Below are positions 11,216-23,232 of a stretch of DNA of 64,000 nucleotides, one piece after another. The stretch covers positions 8,253,570 to 8,317,569 of the forward strand of contig OZ023186.1 of NCBI GenBank assembly GCA_963995505.1. The letters run 5' to 3'. Numbering within the stretch: position 1 is the first letter of the stretch; every line of letters starts with the position of its first letter. The notes under the pieces are model-generated. The model was not told the origin of the DNA and ran no database searches. It saw nothing but the letters and a program-made list of their open reading frames with translations. This DNA comes from Hypericum androsaemum. Its lineage: Eukaryota > Streptophyta > Magnoliopsida > Malpighiales > Hypericaceae. The position numbers and the translations under genes are program-made.

Positions 11216-12091
11216 TTCGAAGTGGTCATCCCAAGGTCGAGCTAATGAAATAGAAAAAGGTGCTTAGCTAAGATAGGATATGGAAAGGAAAGGCCATACA
11301 AAAGAAAGTAGGGTTTTTGTGTGTTGTGTGATGATGTCCCGTTCTCTTACTCAAACTCTCCTTATATAGGGTATTTTATATTAGCTTCGGCCTCCAAAGT
11401 AGGAAAAACAAGGCCGCCTTCAATATAGAAAAATCTCAACTTATGCCATCATCAATATAGAAAAATTCTAACTTAGACTGTCTTCAATATAGGAAAATCT
11501 TAACTGAGGTCGTCTTCAATATATGAAGACCTAGCTCCGACCTTATATGGTAAACCTAGTCTAATATAAAAAAATCTGTCATAGTCCAAACAACCCCTTA
11601 GGCCGTATTTTGGAACCAACTTGATCCTCCCCAAGTATGCTTGTTTGCTTTCTTTACCATAGGAAGTCTTTTTGAAAGAACTCCGAGGAGAATTAAAAAG
11701 AAGGTATTAAGAGTAATTAATATCTCTAGTTAATCTCCACTATAGGAAAAAATATTCCAATGTATAATTAGGAAATTTTTTAAAACTTTTTGATGATACA
11801 CAAATTCTCAATATTCCCAAGACACTTTCATATTAACCTTCATTATTATTTTTTGGAGTAAATTCTTAATATGATTAATAAAATCAGACCATAATAATTG
11901 TAACATCATGACTAAGGAAACACATTTTCCCCAAACTTAGACACTAACCACTTAGAATTCCTTAGGACTACGTACAGGGTTAGAGCCGTCGCCATGGTGA
12001 AAAAACTATTTCAAAAAAGTCAGCCCGAATAAAACAACCGGAATAGGAAAAAGAGCTCACTAGCAATAACACATTGCCCCTGATACGGGGT
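11216..12091. other. Unassigned AT-rich stretch with short imperfect repeats
   Basis: No gene recognised. Three to four imperfect copies of a roughly 40-bp unit containing TTCAATATAG(A/G)AAAAT..TAACT lie at about 11,417-11,525. A TATA-like CTTATATAGGG at about 11,351 could belong to a decayed LTR, but no partner copy is present. Confidence 0.3.
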
Positions 12092-12441
12092 TGAATTGGG
12101 TATAGAATGAAGATACGCGGGAGCTTTTTTATAAAAATGCTAAAATATGGGGACCAAAATAAAAAAAAGTCACGTGCAAACACAGGCCTAAAACAAATGA
12201 AATTATCACATAACTGTGCATGCTAGTATCACATAACTGCACATGCCAGCAGGACTTTTTTGCAAAAATACTAAAATACAGGGACCAAAATGAAAAAAAC
12301 TATGGCCAGTATCATAAACAGAACATGCCACTGTCACAAAAATAAATGCAAGTATCACATAATTGTGCATGCTAGTGCGGTCCCCCTTTCACTCCAAACT
12401 GTTCGGAATGATTTCTTCACTCCGTACTCAATCCAAACTCC
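12092..12441. mobile_element. Inverted-repeat MITE related to the copy at 47,853
   Basis: The left side GGGTTGAATTGGGTATAGAATGAAG and the reverse complement of the right side (GGATTGAGTACGGAGTGAAG) form imperfect inverted repeats. The interior words TTTGCAAAAATACTAAAATACAG, GGGACCAAAATGAAAAA and repeated TATCACATAACTG(T)GCATGC are shared with the element at 47,853-48,158. No clear target duplication was found, so the limits are approximate. Confidence 0.5.
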
Positions 12442-13231
12442 TATAATATACTCCTTGTTTGCGTCGCAGCCCCACCTACCTCACACCCCGAGGTTGTCAA
12501 GTCAACAAACAGATCTAGGGTATCCTAACGCAACCTGGACCATCGAGAGGGAAGTAGAGCCAGCCGGTCTAAATAATGTCCTTGGCCAGAAATTGGAATC
12601 AGTTCCTCTTTTTCTAGTTGGACCGGTCTAATTAGGGGTAGAAGACTAATGAAGGTCTGGCTGCACTCTGTTGGAACCTCCGCAATGAAGTCATATTCGA
12701 CGGGGCAATTTTTCTAGTTGTGGCCGAGAACGTTTTGTGCATTTCATTTTATGTTACTCCGTACTCAATCCAAACCCTTATGATACACTCCTGCTTGCGT
12801 CGCAGCCCCACCTACCTCACACTCGAGGTTGTCAAGTCAACAAACAGATCTAGGGTATCCTAACGCAACCTGGACCATCGAGAGGGAAGTAGAGTCAGCC
12901 GGTCAGATTTAGGTTTCATTCCCTTGTGGGCTTTGACGGCGCACAAGAAACATAGTACGAGAGAATTTGATTCGGATGCATAGAATTACCCTTGGAACGT
13001 TCTTTGTCCTCTATGTGGAAACTACGATATTTTTACATTGCTCTCTTCCGTGGACGGTCTGTAATGTCCTTGGCCAGAAATTGGAATCAGTTCCTCTTTT
13101 TCTAGTTGGGCCGGTCTAATTAGGGGTAGAAGACTGATGAAGGTCTGGCTGCACTCTGTTGGAACCTCCGCAATGAAGTCATATTCGACGGGGCAATTTG
13201 TGGCCGAGAACTTTTTGTGCATTTCATTCTC
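12421..13231. repeat. Local tandem segmental duplication
   Basis: Segment A (about 12,421-12,571) recurs at 12,757-12,905, and segment B (about 12,572-12,752) recurs at 13,062-13,231, nearly identical. The order A-B-A-X-B implies a tandem duplication of a unit A-X-B in which the first copy lost X (present at 12,906-13,061). No coding function is recognised in either copy. Confidence 0.75.
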
Positions 13232-13534
13232 CGATGGACTTCGGAATGGTTGATCTGGTTACATGGGTGATATACCCCGAAAGATTAGAAAAATAGTTTA
13301 TTAGTAGTACATGAGTTTACGCTACAATCTAATTTATTGATTTATTTTTGTAAGTAGATGTTTTCTGTAATAAAAAGTTGTTCACGTTAGTGTTACATTT
13401 TAAACCCCAAAAATAGTTACTATAAATGTATTATTGCCTTCAGCCCACCGGTCCTTGGTCTCCTAACATCTCTATGGATTGCAACCTCCATAGAATGATC
13501 TAGTCCCGACAACCACCCTCTTTTACTTGATACG
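13232..13534. other. Unassigned spacer
   Basis: Nothing recognised between the segmental duplication and the Athila target duplication. Confidence 0.4.
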
Positions 13535-13539
13535 CATGG

Positions 13540-15047
13540 TGATGAGTGTGTAAACGCTCATGATTTGTCATATATTTTGTGCGTGCTGAGTCATTATTTA
13601 AGTGGTTTTTATCATGACATGTCGAGTCCTATGATCGTTTTGGTACATTTGTGTTTGGGAATAGATTTCTACTCAATTATCATATTTTGTAGGAAAATGG
13701 AACTCAATGAAGGCCGTTGAAGGGGTGATTTCGAGATATCATAGTGCAAGAGCCACAACTTTCGTCTCGAGCATCGGATTATGACAAATGAGAGACTGTT
13801 GGAAAGCTTAAAGAGAGATCTACATTTTTTATTTTATAGTTGAAGCCAAATTCGGAGCGAAAGAGGGCCAAAAAGTGAAAATACAAAGATACAATGAAGC
13901 TGATCAACACCCTGGGGGGCGCCACCTCTCTGGCGGGTGCCAACAACCGGACAGAAGGTTTGGTTGGTGGGCGCCAGGCATTCCAAACCAAGTTTTGCCG
14001 GCTTTCTATTTTGTCAGGTTTTTGACTTATTCCAGATTTGAATGACTCTTGGCCCCATGTCTTGGTCCTAGGACTATAATTATATTATTTACTACATTAC
14101 TTGGCTAGCAAGACTTCTTATTTAGGTTAATCTTCTCTAGGTTTTCCTATTTGCTAGCTAGTTGGCTTGGCTATATAAAGCCATAGTCTCTTAGGTTTTA
14201 AATGTACTTTTACTGCGACATTGAGACAGCCTAAGGAGCTTAATAAAGTCAGGATTCCGTTAAGCTTCATGGAGGAGATTGGAAAGGCTTGCTCGAACGA
14301 CTAAGCCTTCTCTTTTTCTATACTTATGCTTTACGTTATAATGTCTTTCATTATTCTCTCCTGCTTCATCGTTATTCTTAGCTAGTAGATTTCTTTAGAG
14401 TGCGATGCCCTAGCTTGTGATTGATTGCCTATTTTGATTTATGGTTCGAATATCTTGTGCATTAGTTGTTAATTGGAGAACTTAATGCCTAACCTAACTT
14501 GATCATTTAGGTTATGCTTATAGTTGATGAGAGTGGACCAAAAGGCACTCGAGTTAATGGAAAGAACTAATTAGCATATTTTTAGATATTAATGAGATGT
14601 CTTAATATCTCAAGGGTAACCCGTTAGGAGGAATCTTCATAATTCGATTAGTATAGCTCCAGGTCTAATTGATGAGCAAAAGCGTTAATTAGTGATCTAG
14701 ATCTTTGCTAGTTTGGTTTTATCACCCTAATGAACGAAAGCGTTAGGGAGATGCTATAGAATACTCCGGGTACTAGTTAGAACTTCGTAGAACTATAATC
14801 TCGACATAGGTAGTCAATCCACAGGGTATCGTGCTCGTTTGTCTCAACTCAATTTACAACTCTTTTATTTGTATTTTTGATTGCATTTATTTACTTGCGA
14901 ACTCCCACAACCTTATAAACCTCTTAATTCTCTCGCTTTACATAATTACTTGCCTTAATTTCATGTTCAACCCTCAGTTCGAAACCTTACTTATTTACTA
15001 TACTATTTGTTTGTGCGTTTAATTGCTTGTCAATTTCTCGTATATCA
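13540..15047 (+). repeat. 5' LTR of the Athila element
   Basis: 1508 bp, starts TGATGAG and ends TATATCA. A TATA-type word (GCTATATAAAGCC, about 14,169-14,181) is followed by a leader. Contains GGCGGGTGCCA motifs near 13,920-13,980 that recur in the internal region. It differs from the 3' LTR by scattered substitutions and by about 19 bp near 13,911-13,940. Confidence 0.92.
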
Positions 15048-15050
15048 AAT

Positions 15051-15061
15051 TGGCGCCGTTG
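15051..15061 (+). promoter_or_regulatory. Primer-binding site of the Athila element (Asp tRNA type)
   Basis: TGGCGCCGTTG lies three bases after the LTR end. TGGCGCCGTTGCC is the usual Athila primer site; only the first eleven bases match here, so it is mutated. Confidence 0.8.
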
Positions 15062-15163
15062 ATACGGAACTGAGATTTTAGGACATAAAATCAAAAGCAA
15101 TAGGTTTTGTGTAGCAAACTTGCTGATTTTTTTTGTGCTTTCTTTTTCAGGATTCTCTAGTGC

Positions 15164-16149
15164 ATGCCAAGAACCCGGAGTGAAGGACTGGACCTTGACA
15201 CAAATACTGTGCTTGAGGCTAACATCGGAGTACTCAAAAGGGTAATTAGGCGTAAGAAGCGAGACCAAGCCAAAGAAATGGCACAAAATCAGGAAGACGG
15301 AGCGCTCCATGAAGAAGGACGTTGTTGGAATCATCTGTTCCTACATGGAATGGGAACCCTAATGGTCTACAACAACCACTTGTAGGTTCCCACTCTTTCC
15401 AGATTCTAGCAGCGATTGTCGGACTACTGCAAAACTCGATCCAATTTGGCGGCTTGCTAAAGGAAGATCGTCAAGACCATCTATCTCGATTTGAAGATAT
15501 CTGCAACATCATGAAATTCCAAAATGTCGATGATGATGATGTCTTGAAGCTGCGTCTCTTCCACTTTTCTTTGAAAGATTGAGCTCGTACTTGGTACAAC
15601 AAGTTGAAAGGAGAGACGATTCAGAGTTGGAATGATCCGGCTCATGCTTTTCTTCGGAAGTTCTTTTCTATGGCTAAGACAGCCAAACTTTTGCAAGAAA
15701 TTAACACATTCATCCAAGGAGATGGGGAGAGCATCTATGAAGCTTGGGAACGGTTCACAGATCTCCAAAGTGCATTCCCTCAACATGGCATAACCTAGGA
15801 GAATCTCATGAAGATCTTTTACAATGGGTTAGATGGCCCATCCCGTGACCGTATTGACGCCTCATCTCAAGGGATATTTTTGTGGAAGACTGCTGATGAA
15901 GCCGCTCGCTTAATAGAGGAGATGGCTGAAGTCAATGGGATGTGGCCAAAAGAACGTACCAAGCAACCCCGTAAGGAAGTAACCCGAGGAGTTCTTGCAG
16001 TAAATGCCAATATGAAACTTGAAGCTAAAGTGGAAGCACTTACCAAAAGACTTGAAGATTTGACTAAGGGTAAGGAAAGTGCCACTACAATAGAAGACAC
16101 TTGTAGCTTTGTAAAGAATCACATCATGCCAGTGACTGTCCAATGTTAG
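15164..16149 (+). pseudogene. Athila gag
   Basis: Starts MPRTRSEGLDLDTNT at 15,164 and shifts frame near 15,340. It then runs in frame 1 with stops at 15,580-15,582 and 15,796-15,798. The retrotransposon gag domain is clear: FGGLLKEDRQDHLSRFEDICN, LRLFHFSLKD, A-TWYNKL-like, QSWNDPAHAFLRKFF, YEAWERFTDLQSAFPQHG, then IFYNGLDGPSRDRIDASSQG and KTADEAARLIEEMA. The region to about 16,490 is the degraded gag tail. Not translatable as one protein. Confidence 0.85.
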
Positions 16150-16496
16150 AGGAACTTCAGGCCATCACTGATAGAACACCGCCATGTATGGGCTACTCGA
16201 GATAAACTAATGCGCAGCCGAACTTTTCTCGATTTGGTGAGCAGGCAAACAACACTGGTGCCCAGCAAGAACCCAGTAAGCCATATTTGGGCGAGCAAGT
16301 CAAGGAAATGGGTGACAAGATCGATAAATTAGTGGGTGATGAAGTCACCATCTTCTCTAAGATTGACCAACTTGTGGGGGTAGTCCAACAATCCATCCAA
16401 TAATAAAGCATCACTCTGTAGCTAATGGATCATTGTGAAGCACGTCAATAAGAGTTTGAGACATACCTGAAGGGGCAGGCTACACAACTCAAGAAG

Positions 16497-17369
16497 ATGG
16501 AGATCGAACTTGGGAACATGGCTGCAGCAAACACTCGAAGGCTAACAGGTTTCCTTCCAAGCAACACGGAGGTCAACCCTAGAGGAGATGCTAAAGCAAT
16601 TACCTTAAGGAGTGGCAAGGAGATTGAAGGAGCCACCAAGCCAGCCAAATCACCCAAGGAAAAGGAGCCCGAAAAGGAGAAAGAACCGGTGCAAATTAAA
16701 GAAGAGGAGGAACCCTATGTTCCCCCACCACCTAAGGTTCCACTACCACCGTTTCCTCAACGACTCAAGAAGCAACCAGTGGTGGACGAAAGATTTATTG
16801 GCTTTATTGACAAGACGAAGGGCATTCAAATCAGCATTTACTTCTTAGAGATGCTAGACCAGATGCCACATTATGCCAAATTCCTCAAGGAGCTACTCAC
16901 AAAGAAGAAGAAGTGGGACAAGGAAGAAACAGTCTCTTTGATTGCTAACTGCAGCTCACTCATATCTAAGAACTTGCCAGCTAAGCTTAAGGATCCAGGG
17001 AGTTTTACTATACCTTGCTATATTGGTGATGTTGAATTTGTTAAATGTCTTTGTGATCTTGGTGCCAGTATTAACCTCATGCATTTAACTGTTTTTAGGT
17101 AACTCAGACTTGGAGACCTCAAGCCAACAGAGATGCGCCTTCAGCTAGCTGATCAAACGGTCACAAGGCCACATGGGATCGCGGAAGATGTGCTAGTCAA
17201 GTTTGAACAATTCTATGTTTCAGCAGATTTTGTGGTCTTGGATTTTGACCCCGACAAAAATTGCCCTCTCCTTCTAGGAAGGCCATTCCTTAACACCATC
17301 CATGCTCTTATCGATGTCAATGGAGGAAAGTTGACTCTACGAGTTGGTGATGAAGCAGTAGAGTACTAA
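16497..17369 (+). pseudogene. Athila gag C-terminal region and protease
   Basis: The frame from 16,497 contains the Athila signature AKAITLRSGKEIEG, an acidic/lysine-rich stretch and a proline run (VPPPPKVPLPPFPQRLKK). The retroviral-type aspartic protease follows with CDLGASINLMHL, where canonical members read DLGASINLMP. A stop at about 17,100-17,102 breaks the frame, which continues to 17,369 with LLGRPFLNTIHALIDVNGGKL. The DLGAS triad is intact but the stop is not compatible with function. Confidence 0.85.
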
Positions 17370-17639
17370 ATGTCCAAGGCAATGCAACACCACCAAGAGA
17401 ATGAAGCGTGCATGAGCATCGAATTGATGCCTAATGAAACTTTTGGTGTTGAAGAACAATGGAGCTGGATCACTATGAAAGAAGAAGATGAAGAGTCTCT
17501 TGATCAAGCATGCTAAATTGAAGAGGACGAAGAGGATGAAGAAGTAGGCAAGGAGGAGGCCAAAGAAGAATTAGAACTCTATAGGAGGGCACCCACACCA
17601 CCATCCACCATTAATGCCCCCACTTTAGAGCTGAAGGAA

Positions 17640-18923
17640 TTGCCCCCTCACTTACGATATAGCTTCTTGAAAGAAGGAGGAAGGCTGCCCATCATCATCT
17701 CCAACAAGCTTACTCAAGAGCAAGAAGAACAAGTCCTTACCTTGGTGAACAAGAGAATCAATGCCATGGGTTGGCAAATTTCTGATATCCAAGGAATTAG
17801 TTCAGATATTATGATGCATCGCATCAATATGGAGGAAGGAGCAAAGCCCAAAGTGGATCGTCAAAGAAGACTCAATCCCAACATGAAGGAGGTCGTAAAG
17901 AAGGAGATAATCAAACTTCTCGATGCTGGAATTATTTATCCTATCTCATATAGTGAATAGGTGAGTCCTGTTCAATACGTGCCCAAGAAAGGTGGCATGA
18001 CTGTGCAAATCAATGAAGAGGGGGAGCTCATCTCAACACGAACAGTTACGGGGTGACGTGTATGCATTGACTACAGGAAGCTCAACGCTGGTACTCAAAA
18101 GGATCACTTTCCCCTCCCCTTCATTGACCAGATGTTGGAGCGCATAGCGGGACATGCTTACTATTATTTCCTTGATGGCTACTCCGGGTATAATCAGGTA
18201 CTTATCTATCCCGAAGACCAAGAAAATACTACTTTCACTTGTCCCTTTGGCACTTTTGCTTACAGGAGGATGCCTTTTGGTCTCTGCAATGGCCCTACCA
18301 CCTTTCAACGATGTATGATGGCAATCTTTTGGGGGATGAATGAAGACATCATGGAGGTATTCATGGATGATTTTTCCATCTTTAGAGATTCATTTGAGGG
18401 CTGCTTTCACAACTTGGATAAAGTGCTCAAGAGATGCGAAGAGAAGAGACTCGTGCTCAATTGGGAGAAGTGCCACTTTATGGTAGAGGAAGGCATTGTG
18501 TTGGGTCACAAAATCTCCAAGAAGGGAATTGAAGTGGATCATGCCAAGATCAAAGCGATCGAAAAGATGCAACCACCTACAACGGTCAAAGGCATCCGCG
18601 CCTTCCTTGGACATGCCGGGTTTTATCGCCGCTTTATTAAGGATTTCTCTTCCATTGCGAAACCCTTGACTAACTTGCTGAATAAATATGTTCCTTTTGC
18701 ATTTGATAATTCTTGTTTAAGTACTTTCAGGACTCTTCAGAAGGCGTTGGTCACTGCCCCAGTCATCACTTCACCATCTTGGGACTCCCATTCGAGCTCA
18801 TGTGCGATGCCAGCAATGATGCCTTGGGTTGTTCCTAGGACAACAAAAAGAAGGGCGCTTATATGTCATCTATTATGCAAGTTGCATCCTCGCTGGAGCA
18901 CAACTCAACTACACTACCACTGA
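17640..18923 (+). pseudogene. Athila reverse transcriptase
   Basis: Reverse transcriptase of gypsy type. The N-terminal LPPHLRYSFL..., the MGWQISDIQGIS block and MHRINMEEGAKP..RQRRLNPNMKEVVKKEI occupy 17,640-17,955, then a stop. Around 18,060-18,130, [13 protein letters not shown] and FPLPFIDQMLERIAGH sequence follows in broken frames. The core at 18,132-18,400 has FLDGYSGYNQ, FTCPFGTFAYRRMPFGLCN, and the catalytic FMDDFSIF. The thumb/connection segment has HKISKKGIEVDHAKI and FLGHAGFYRRFIKDFS. The frame is lost again near 18,800. Confidence 0.87.
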
Positions 18924-19215
18924 GAAGGAGATGCTCACAGTGTGGTGTATGCTTGTGACAAGGTTTAGACCTTACCTACTAGGCTCAAAAATCATCATCT
19001 ACACCGACCATGCCGCCTTTAGGTATCTCTTTGCTAAACAAGATGCAAAACCCTGACTTATCTGCTGGGTTTTACTTTTGCAGGAATTTGACTTGGTGAT
19101 AAAGGATAAGAAGGGCATGTAGAACGTGGTAGCGTATCATTTATCCCGCTTGGAGAACAGCGATGGGGTGGACAAAGAAGGGAGGATCCTCGAGTACTTT
19201 CCAGATGAAGCCTTG
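18829..19215 (+). pseudogene. Athila RNase H
   Basis: A frame from 18,829 with LYVIYYASCILAGAQLNYTTTEKEML and IIIYTDHAAFRYLFAKQDAKP matches the gypsy RNase H (the E in TEKE and the D in YTDH are visible). A stop at 19,054-19,056 follows. The tail WVLLLQEFDLVIKDKKG..NVVAYHLSRL appears in other frames to about 19,215. Confidence 0.8.
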
Positions 19216-19230
19216 TTTTACGTATAGTCA

Positions 19231-20438
19231 ATGAGCCCTCCATGGTATGCAGACTTTGCCAACTACTTGGTGAGTGAAGTCATACCAGAAGACTTAAGCT
19301 ATTCTCAGAAGAAGAAGTTCCTAAACGATGTCTGTTTTTATGTGTGGGATGAGCCATATCTCTTTCGTCGATGTGTCGATGGCCTCCTAAGGCAGTGTAT
19401 CCCAGATGAGGAGATACCATCTGTCCTCCAGGAATGTCACGGATCAGCTTATGCTAGTCATTTTGGGGCATCAAGGACAGCATCAAGGGTGTTGGAATAC
19501 GTTGTGATCACTGTCAAAGAACGGGAAATATCTCCTTGAGGGATGAATTACCTCAATCAAGCATCTTAGAGGTTGAGCTATTTGACGTATGGGGGATCGA
19601 CTTCATGGGTCCTTTCCCTCCATCTAAAGGCAACAAGTACATCATTGTTGGAGTCGATTTCATCTCCAAGTGGGTGGAGGCATGGGCTACCCCAACTAAC
19701 GATGCCAATGTAGTCCTACGCTTTCTCAAGAAGCTCTTTGCCTGATTTGGTGTTCCTCGTGCGATTATTAGTGATGGAGGCTCGCACTTTTGCAACTAAC
19801 CTTTTTCCACACTTCTCAAGCGCTATGGTGTCACTCATAAGGTAGCCACTCCCTATCATCCTCAAACTAGTGGCCAAGTTGAAGTTTCTAATAGGGAGTT
19901 GAAGAGGATTCTAGAGAAGCAAGTGAGTTCAGTCCGTAAAGTTTGGTCTTTAAAGCTAGATGATGCATTGTGGGCTTACCGTATTGCATTCAAGACCCCT
20001 ATTGGCATAACACCATATCGTCTGGTCTATGGTAAAGCAATCACCTCCCCGTGGAGCTCGAACATCGAGTATTTTGGGTGATCAAGGCATTGAACTATGA
20101 CTACAAGCTTGCTGGTGAATGCCGAGTCCTACAACTCTAAGAACTTGAAGAAATCCGTGCCAGTGCTTTTGAGAGCTCGTATTGGGAACAAGGACTTCCA
20201 GGTTAGACAACAAGTGCTACTCTACAACTCTCGTCTAAAATTATTCCCCGGAAAGTTGAAGTCAAGGTGGAGCGGGCCATTCAAGATTGTCGATATCGCA
20301 CCTCATGGGGTAATTAAAGTAAAAAATTTGGAGGGGCAAACTTTTAAAGTAAACGGCCAGCGATGCAAGCTATACCTGGGGAACGATGTAGAGCGCGTTC
20401 GAGCCGTACACACATTGTCCCCACCATCCGCATCTTAG
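19231..20438 (+). pseudogene. Athila integrase
   Basis: WYADFANYLVSEVIP and an LLRQCIPDEEIPSVLQECH segment (the zinc-binding HHCC region, decayed) precede the catalytic core: [12 protein letters not shown], then FGVPRAIISDGGSHFCN and [22 protein letters not shown], giving D, D and E in separate broken frames. The C-terminal part (20,097-20,438) has RARIGNKDFQVRQQVLLYNSRL and KLKSRWSGPFKIVDI, the usual gypsy integrase tail. Stops at about 19,537, 19,743 and 19,798 interrupt it. Confidence 0.85.
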
Positions 20439-20923
20439 TCCCAGGGAGTATCAAGTCAAGCTAATGACTATAAATTAGCATGTTTAGTTTTTTAAATTTC
20501 ATGTGATTTTATTTCTCTCTAATTTGCTTTAGTAACCTAGTTTAATTTTATGTCTTATTTTTGCAGGAAAATTTAAATAAAAAATAAAAAAACAAAAATT
20601 TAGCATCGAGCTAGCGGACACCACCTCTCTGGCGGGCGCCAGCCTATTCACAGAAGCCTTGCTTGGCGGGCGCCAGGGGCTTGGCGTACGCCAGCCCGTG
20701 TAGAAGGGGCTTAAAAACCCAATTTTTTTCTTTCTTCCCTTGTTCCACCCAAGTTACAACAAGAGCCAAGTGAGGGGGAGAGAGAGAGAGCCATCAATGA
20801 CTCACCACCGCCGTGCGCTGCCTCGCCTCCAGCTCAGCCCCACGTCTCCTCTGCCACCGCCGAGCTCTCCAAGGTACAAAAGGGGTACACCCTAATTTGT
20901 TTTGTTTGCCTCTCTTATTCTGA
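20439..20923 (+). other. Athila internal spacer with GGCGGGCGCCAG motifs
   Basis: Untranslated region after integrase. It contains three near-palindromic motifs of the type TGGCGGGCGCCA (20,620-20,700) that resemble motifs in the LTRs. No gene seen. Confidence 0.5.
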
Positions 20924-21990
20924 TTGTCGGCAAATGGAGCCCGACTGCACCACATATCTTTGAGAAAAAGTGACCACAACCACGAGATCTATAACCTAGA
21001 GCCACCTCTGCCATCCACCACTGCCGACTACTGCTCGCCAGAGCTCCGGCCACCTTTTCTGATCACCATTATGGTCCTCACAGCTGGCTCCAGTCGCGGG
21101 GGATGCCAGAATCAACCCTCTAACAAGAAGGCTAGCACCGGTGCTCCCTCCCCTCCTTTACCGCCGCCGCCACAAAGCCTTTCTCACACTTACACTACCC
21201 CCTTTGTGATCCATCACGATTGGGAGGGGTAGAGGTACCGTCGACTCTCTAGACTTCTGTATTCTAGTCACTTTACCATTGATTGGGATGATATGCATAT
21301 CTTAGGGGTTGATGAGGATCTACACGCTGCCTTAGAACACTTTAGTTAGGAGCACTTTGCCTCTAATGATGTCTCTGCTAAATATGATTTGACACTTGAG
21401 TTTTACTGCACACTAACCATTGTTGAGAATCGGTCCTCATTTACTGCACATTTATTTGAGAGACCAATTGAGGTAAATGAGACACTCTTGTGACACCTCA
21501 TAGGCATTCGTCGGGGTGGTGGTCCCTTGGACTTTGAGCCATTTGAGCACTTTTTTTTATCAGTATGCAGGTTACAAGGGCCCCACCACCACCTCGGATA
21601 GGATTGGCATCAACCGCCTTAACCACTATAATCTCATCGAGAAATTTGAACGCGATGGCCAGGAGGTAGTGGCTTACAAGGTATGGGAGAACCGCAAATC
21701 TGTCCAGGATCATCTTCGGGAAGCATCTCCTCCACGGCTACCGCTGTACCAAGTTAGGCTCAATGAGCTTTAGCACCATTTTGACAGTCTACAGCTTTAG
21801 CTACAAGAGCTGACCACTACTTCAGAGGAGCATTGGCAACGGCAGTACGAGTACAATGCTCGGATGGAGGCTGCCCAAGCAGCTTACTTTACCGCTCAGC
21901 AAGAGTTCCACACACATATGGAGGCAGCTCACCAAGCTCAGTTTGAGTGGCTACGCGCTCATTTTCCCTACCCGCCACCTCCTACCGATT
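20924..21990 (+). pseudogene. Athila 3' open region (plant transposon protein type)
   Basis: Fragments in several frames: a serine/proline-rich start (PPLPPPPQSLSHTYTTPF), then FTIDWDDMHILGVDEDLHAALEHF, DLTLEFYCTLTIVENRSSFTAHLFERPIEVNE, and LIGIRRGGGPLDFEPFEHFF. This is the pattern of the putative plant transposon protein found downstream of integrase in Athila elements (an env-position ORF of uncertain role). A glutamine/alanine-rich heptad-like stretch (EHWQRQYEYNARMEAAQAAYFTAQQ) lies at about 21,825-21,905. Multiple stops. Role unknown. Confidence 0.6.
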
Positions 21991-23232
21991 GACAGGGCAG
22001 TACAAGTTCTCTCCTCTGTTCATTTTTGTTATGTGTCTATTATGTGCCTCGTGTTGTTCATGCTTGCATTTTGTGATGTTGTTGGTGTCTATTGAGGACA
22101 ATACGTTTAATAAGTGTGTGTGTGTGGGGGGGGGGGGGCGACGTGTGTTGTTCTTTCATTTTCTCATGTATGTGATTGAGTTTAGGTCTGGATTAAGAGT
22201 GTGTTTGTGATTGAAGTGGTGTCTAAAGCAAATGATGAACCTCCCCCTTGAATTTTTGAACTTTTGTTAGAAGTTAGACCCCATACTTCGTTAGGAATCA
22301 AGCTTCAGTACGAGGTGTAGGGACAACATCCTTGGTCGTTAAGGTTAGTGTTTGCACTTGGTAGATTTTACGAGCGGCATTGATGAGTTACCTTCTGAGA
22401 TCTTAGAAGCATGAGGTGCCTACATTGCTCCGGTCATCAGGTTTCATGCCATCACTTGGTACTATTTTAGTGGTGTGGGTGTAAGTGAGAGGACGAGGCC
22501 GTCTTTGATATTATTGAGCCTAGAGCCTTTGAGCTGAGAACCCTTTATATCCTTTGTTTAAACCCGTTGAGCTTGAACCTTTTCTTTGAAATATTATATG
22601 TAAGCCAATGTAAGCCTTATATCCACAATCTTACCCATCTTTGATCACTTTGGTCCGAGGATGCACTAGGTCTTAATCTTTGGGGTATTATTGTAAGGGT
22701 TCACTTGGTAGAATAGCTCGGGAATAAACAATGGGGAAAATGGGTAGAATTGAGGCCAACAAAGAAGTCGAGACCTACTGCCTTTGATTTATAATGTGGT
22801 GTATGGATGTGATTGCGGAAGGTTGTCAAAAGCGAATAGAAAAAGAAAAAAATGTGAAAAAGTGAAAAGAAAAGGAAAAAAAAGAAAGAAAGGCAAAGGA
22901 ATGGGAAAGTTGGAAGAGGAATAAATATTGTAAGATGGGAGTGTGGAAAGTTTGGAAAGTGTTTAAATGGCACGACTCGAGCTACGCGATCAATAGGATT
23001 GGGTGTAATATTGGAATGAATGCATATTAGATATAGTGTGAGATGATTAGAATAGGCGAGAGCTAGAATATTTTTGTAAGCTCCTCGGCTGGGTGATTTA
23101 GCTACTTCCCACATTTATTATTCTCACCTGTCTTAAACCCCATTACAAACCAATGAAAAGTCTCCTTGATCATGAGCCTCACATTTATCAAGGCACCACT
23201 GAGTGAGACGTATGAAACTTTGAGACCCTGGA
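21991..23232 (+). other. Athila 3' untranslated region, purine-rich
   Basis: No coding similarity. A (GT)n-(G)13 run sits at 22,116-22,138 and a long A/G-rich tract at about 22,835-22,925. It ends at the insertion point of the Tekay-type element. Confidence 0.6.

Noticed and set aside
12092..12441. A target duplication for the MITE (CCTGATAC against CCTATAATA)
   Set aside because: Too many mismatches; the similarity to the well-defined copy at 47,853-48,158 is the only good evidence for this element.
15481..16143. Minus-strand frames of 77-101 codons
   Set aside because: Antisense of the Athila gag domain, which is well supported on the plus strand.
22116..22138. GT repeat followed by a run of G as a possible recombination or quadruplex signal
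   Set aside because: A single short simple-sequence run in a decaying Athila 3' region; nothing else supports a function.
22701..23114. 137-codon minus-strand open frame, hydrophobic and Phe-rich
   Set aside because: It is the complement of a long purine tract in the Athila 3' region; the Phe runs are poly-AAG/GAA read backward and no motif is present.
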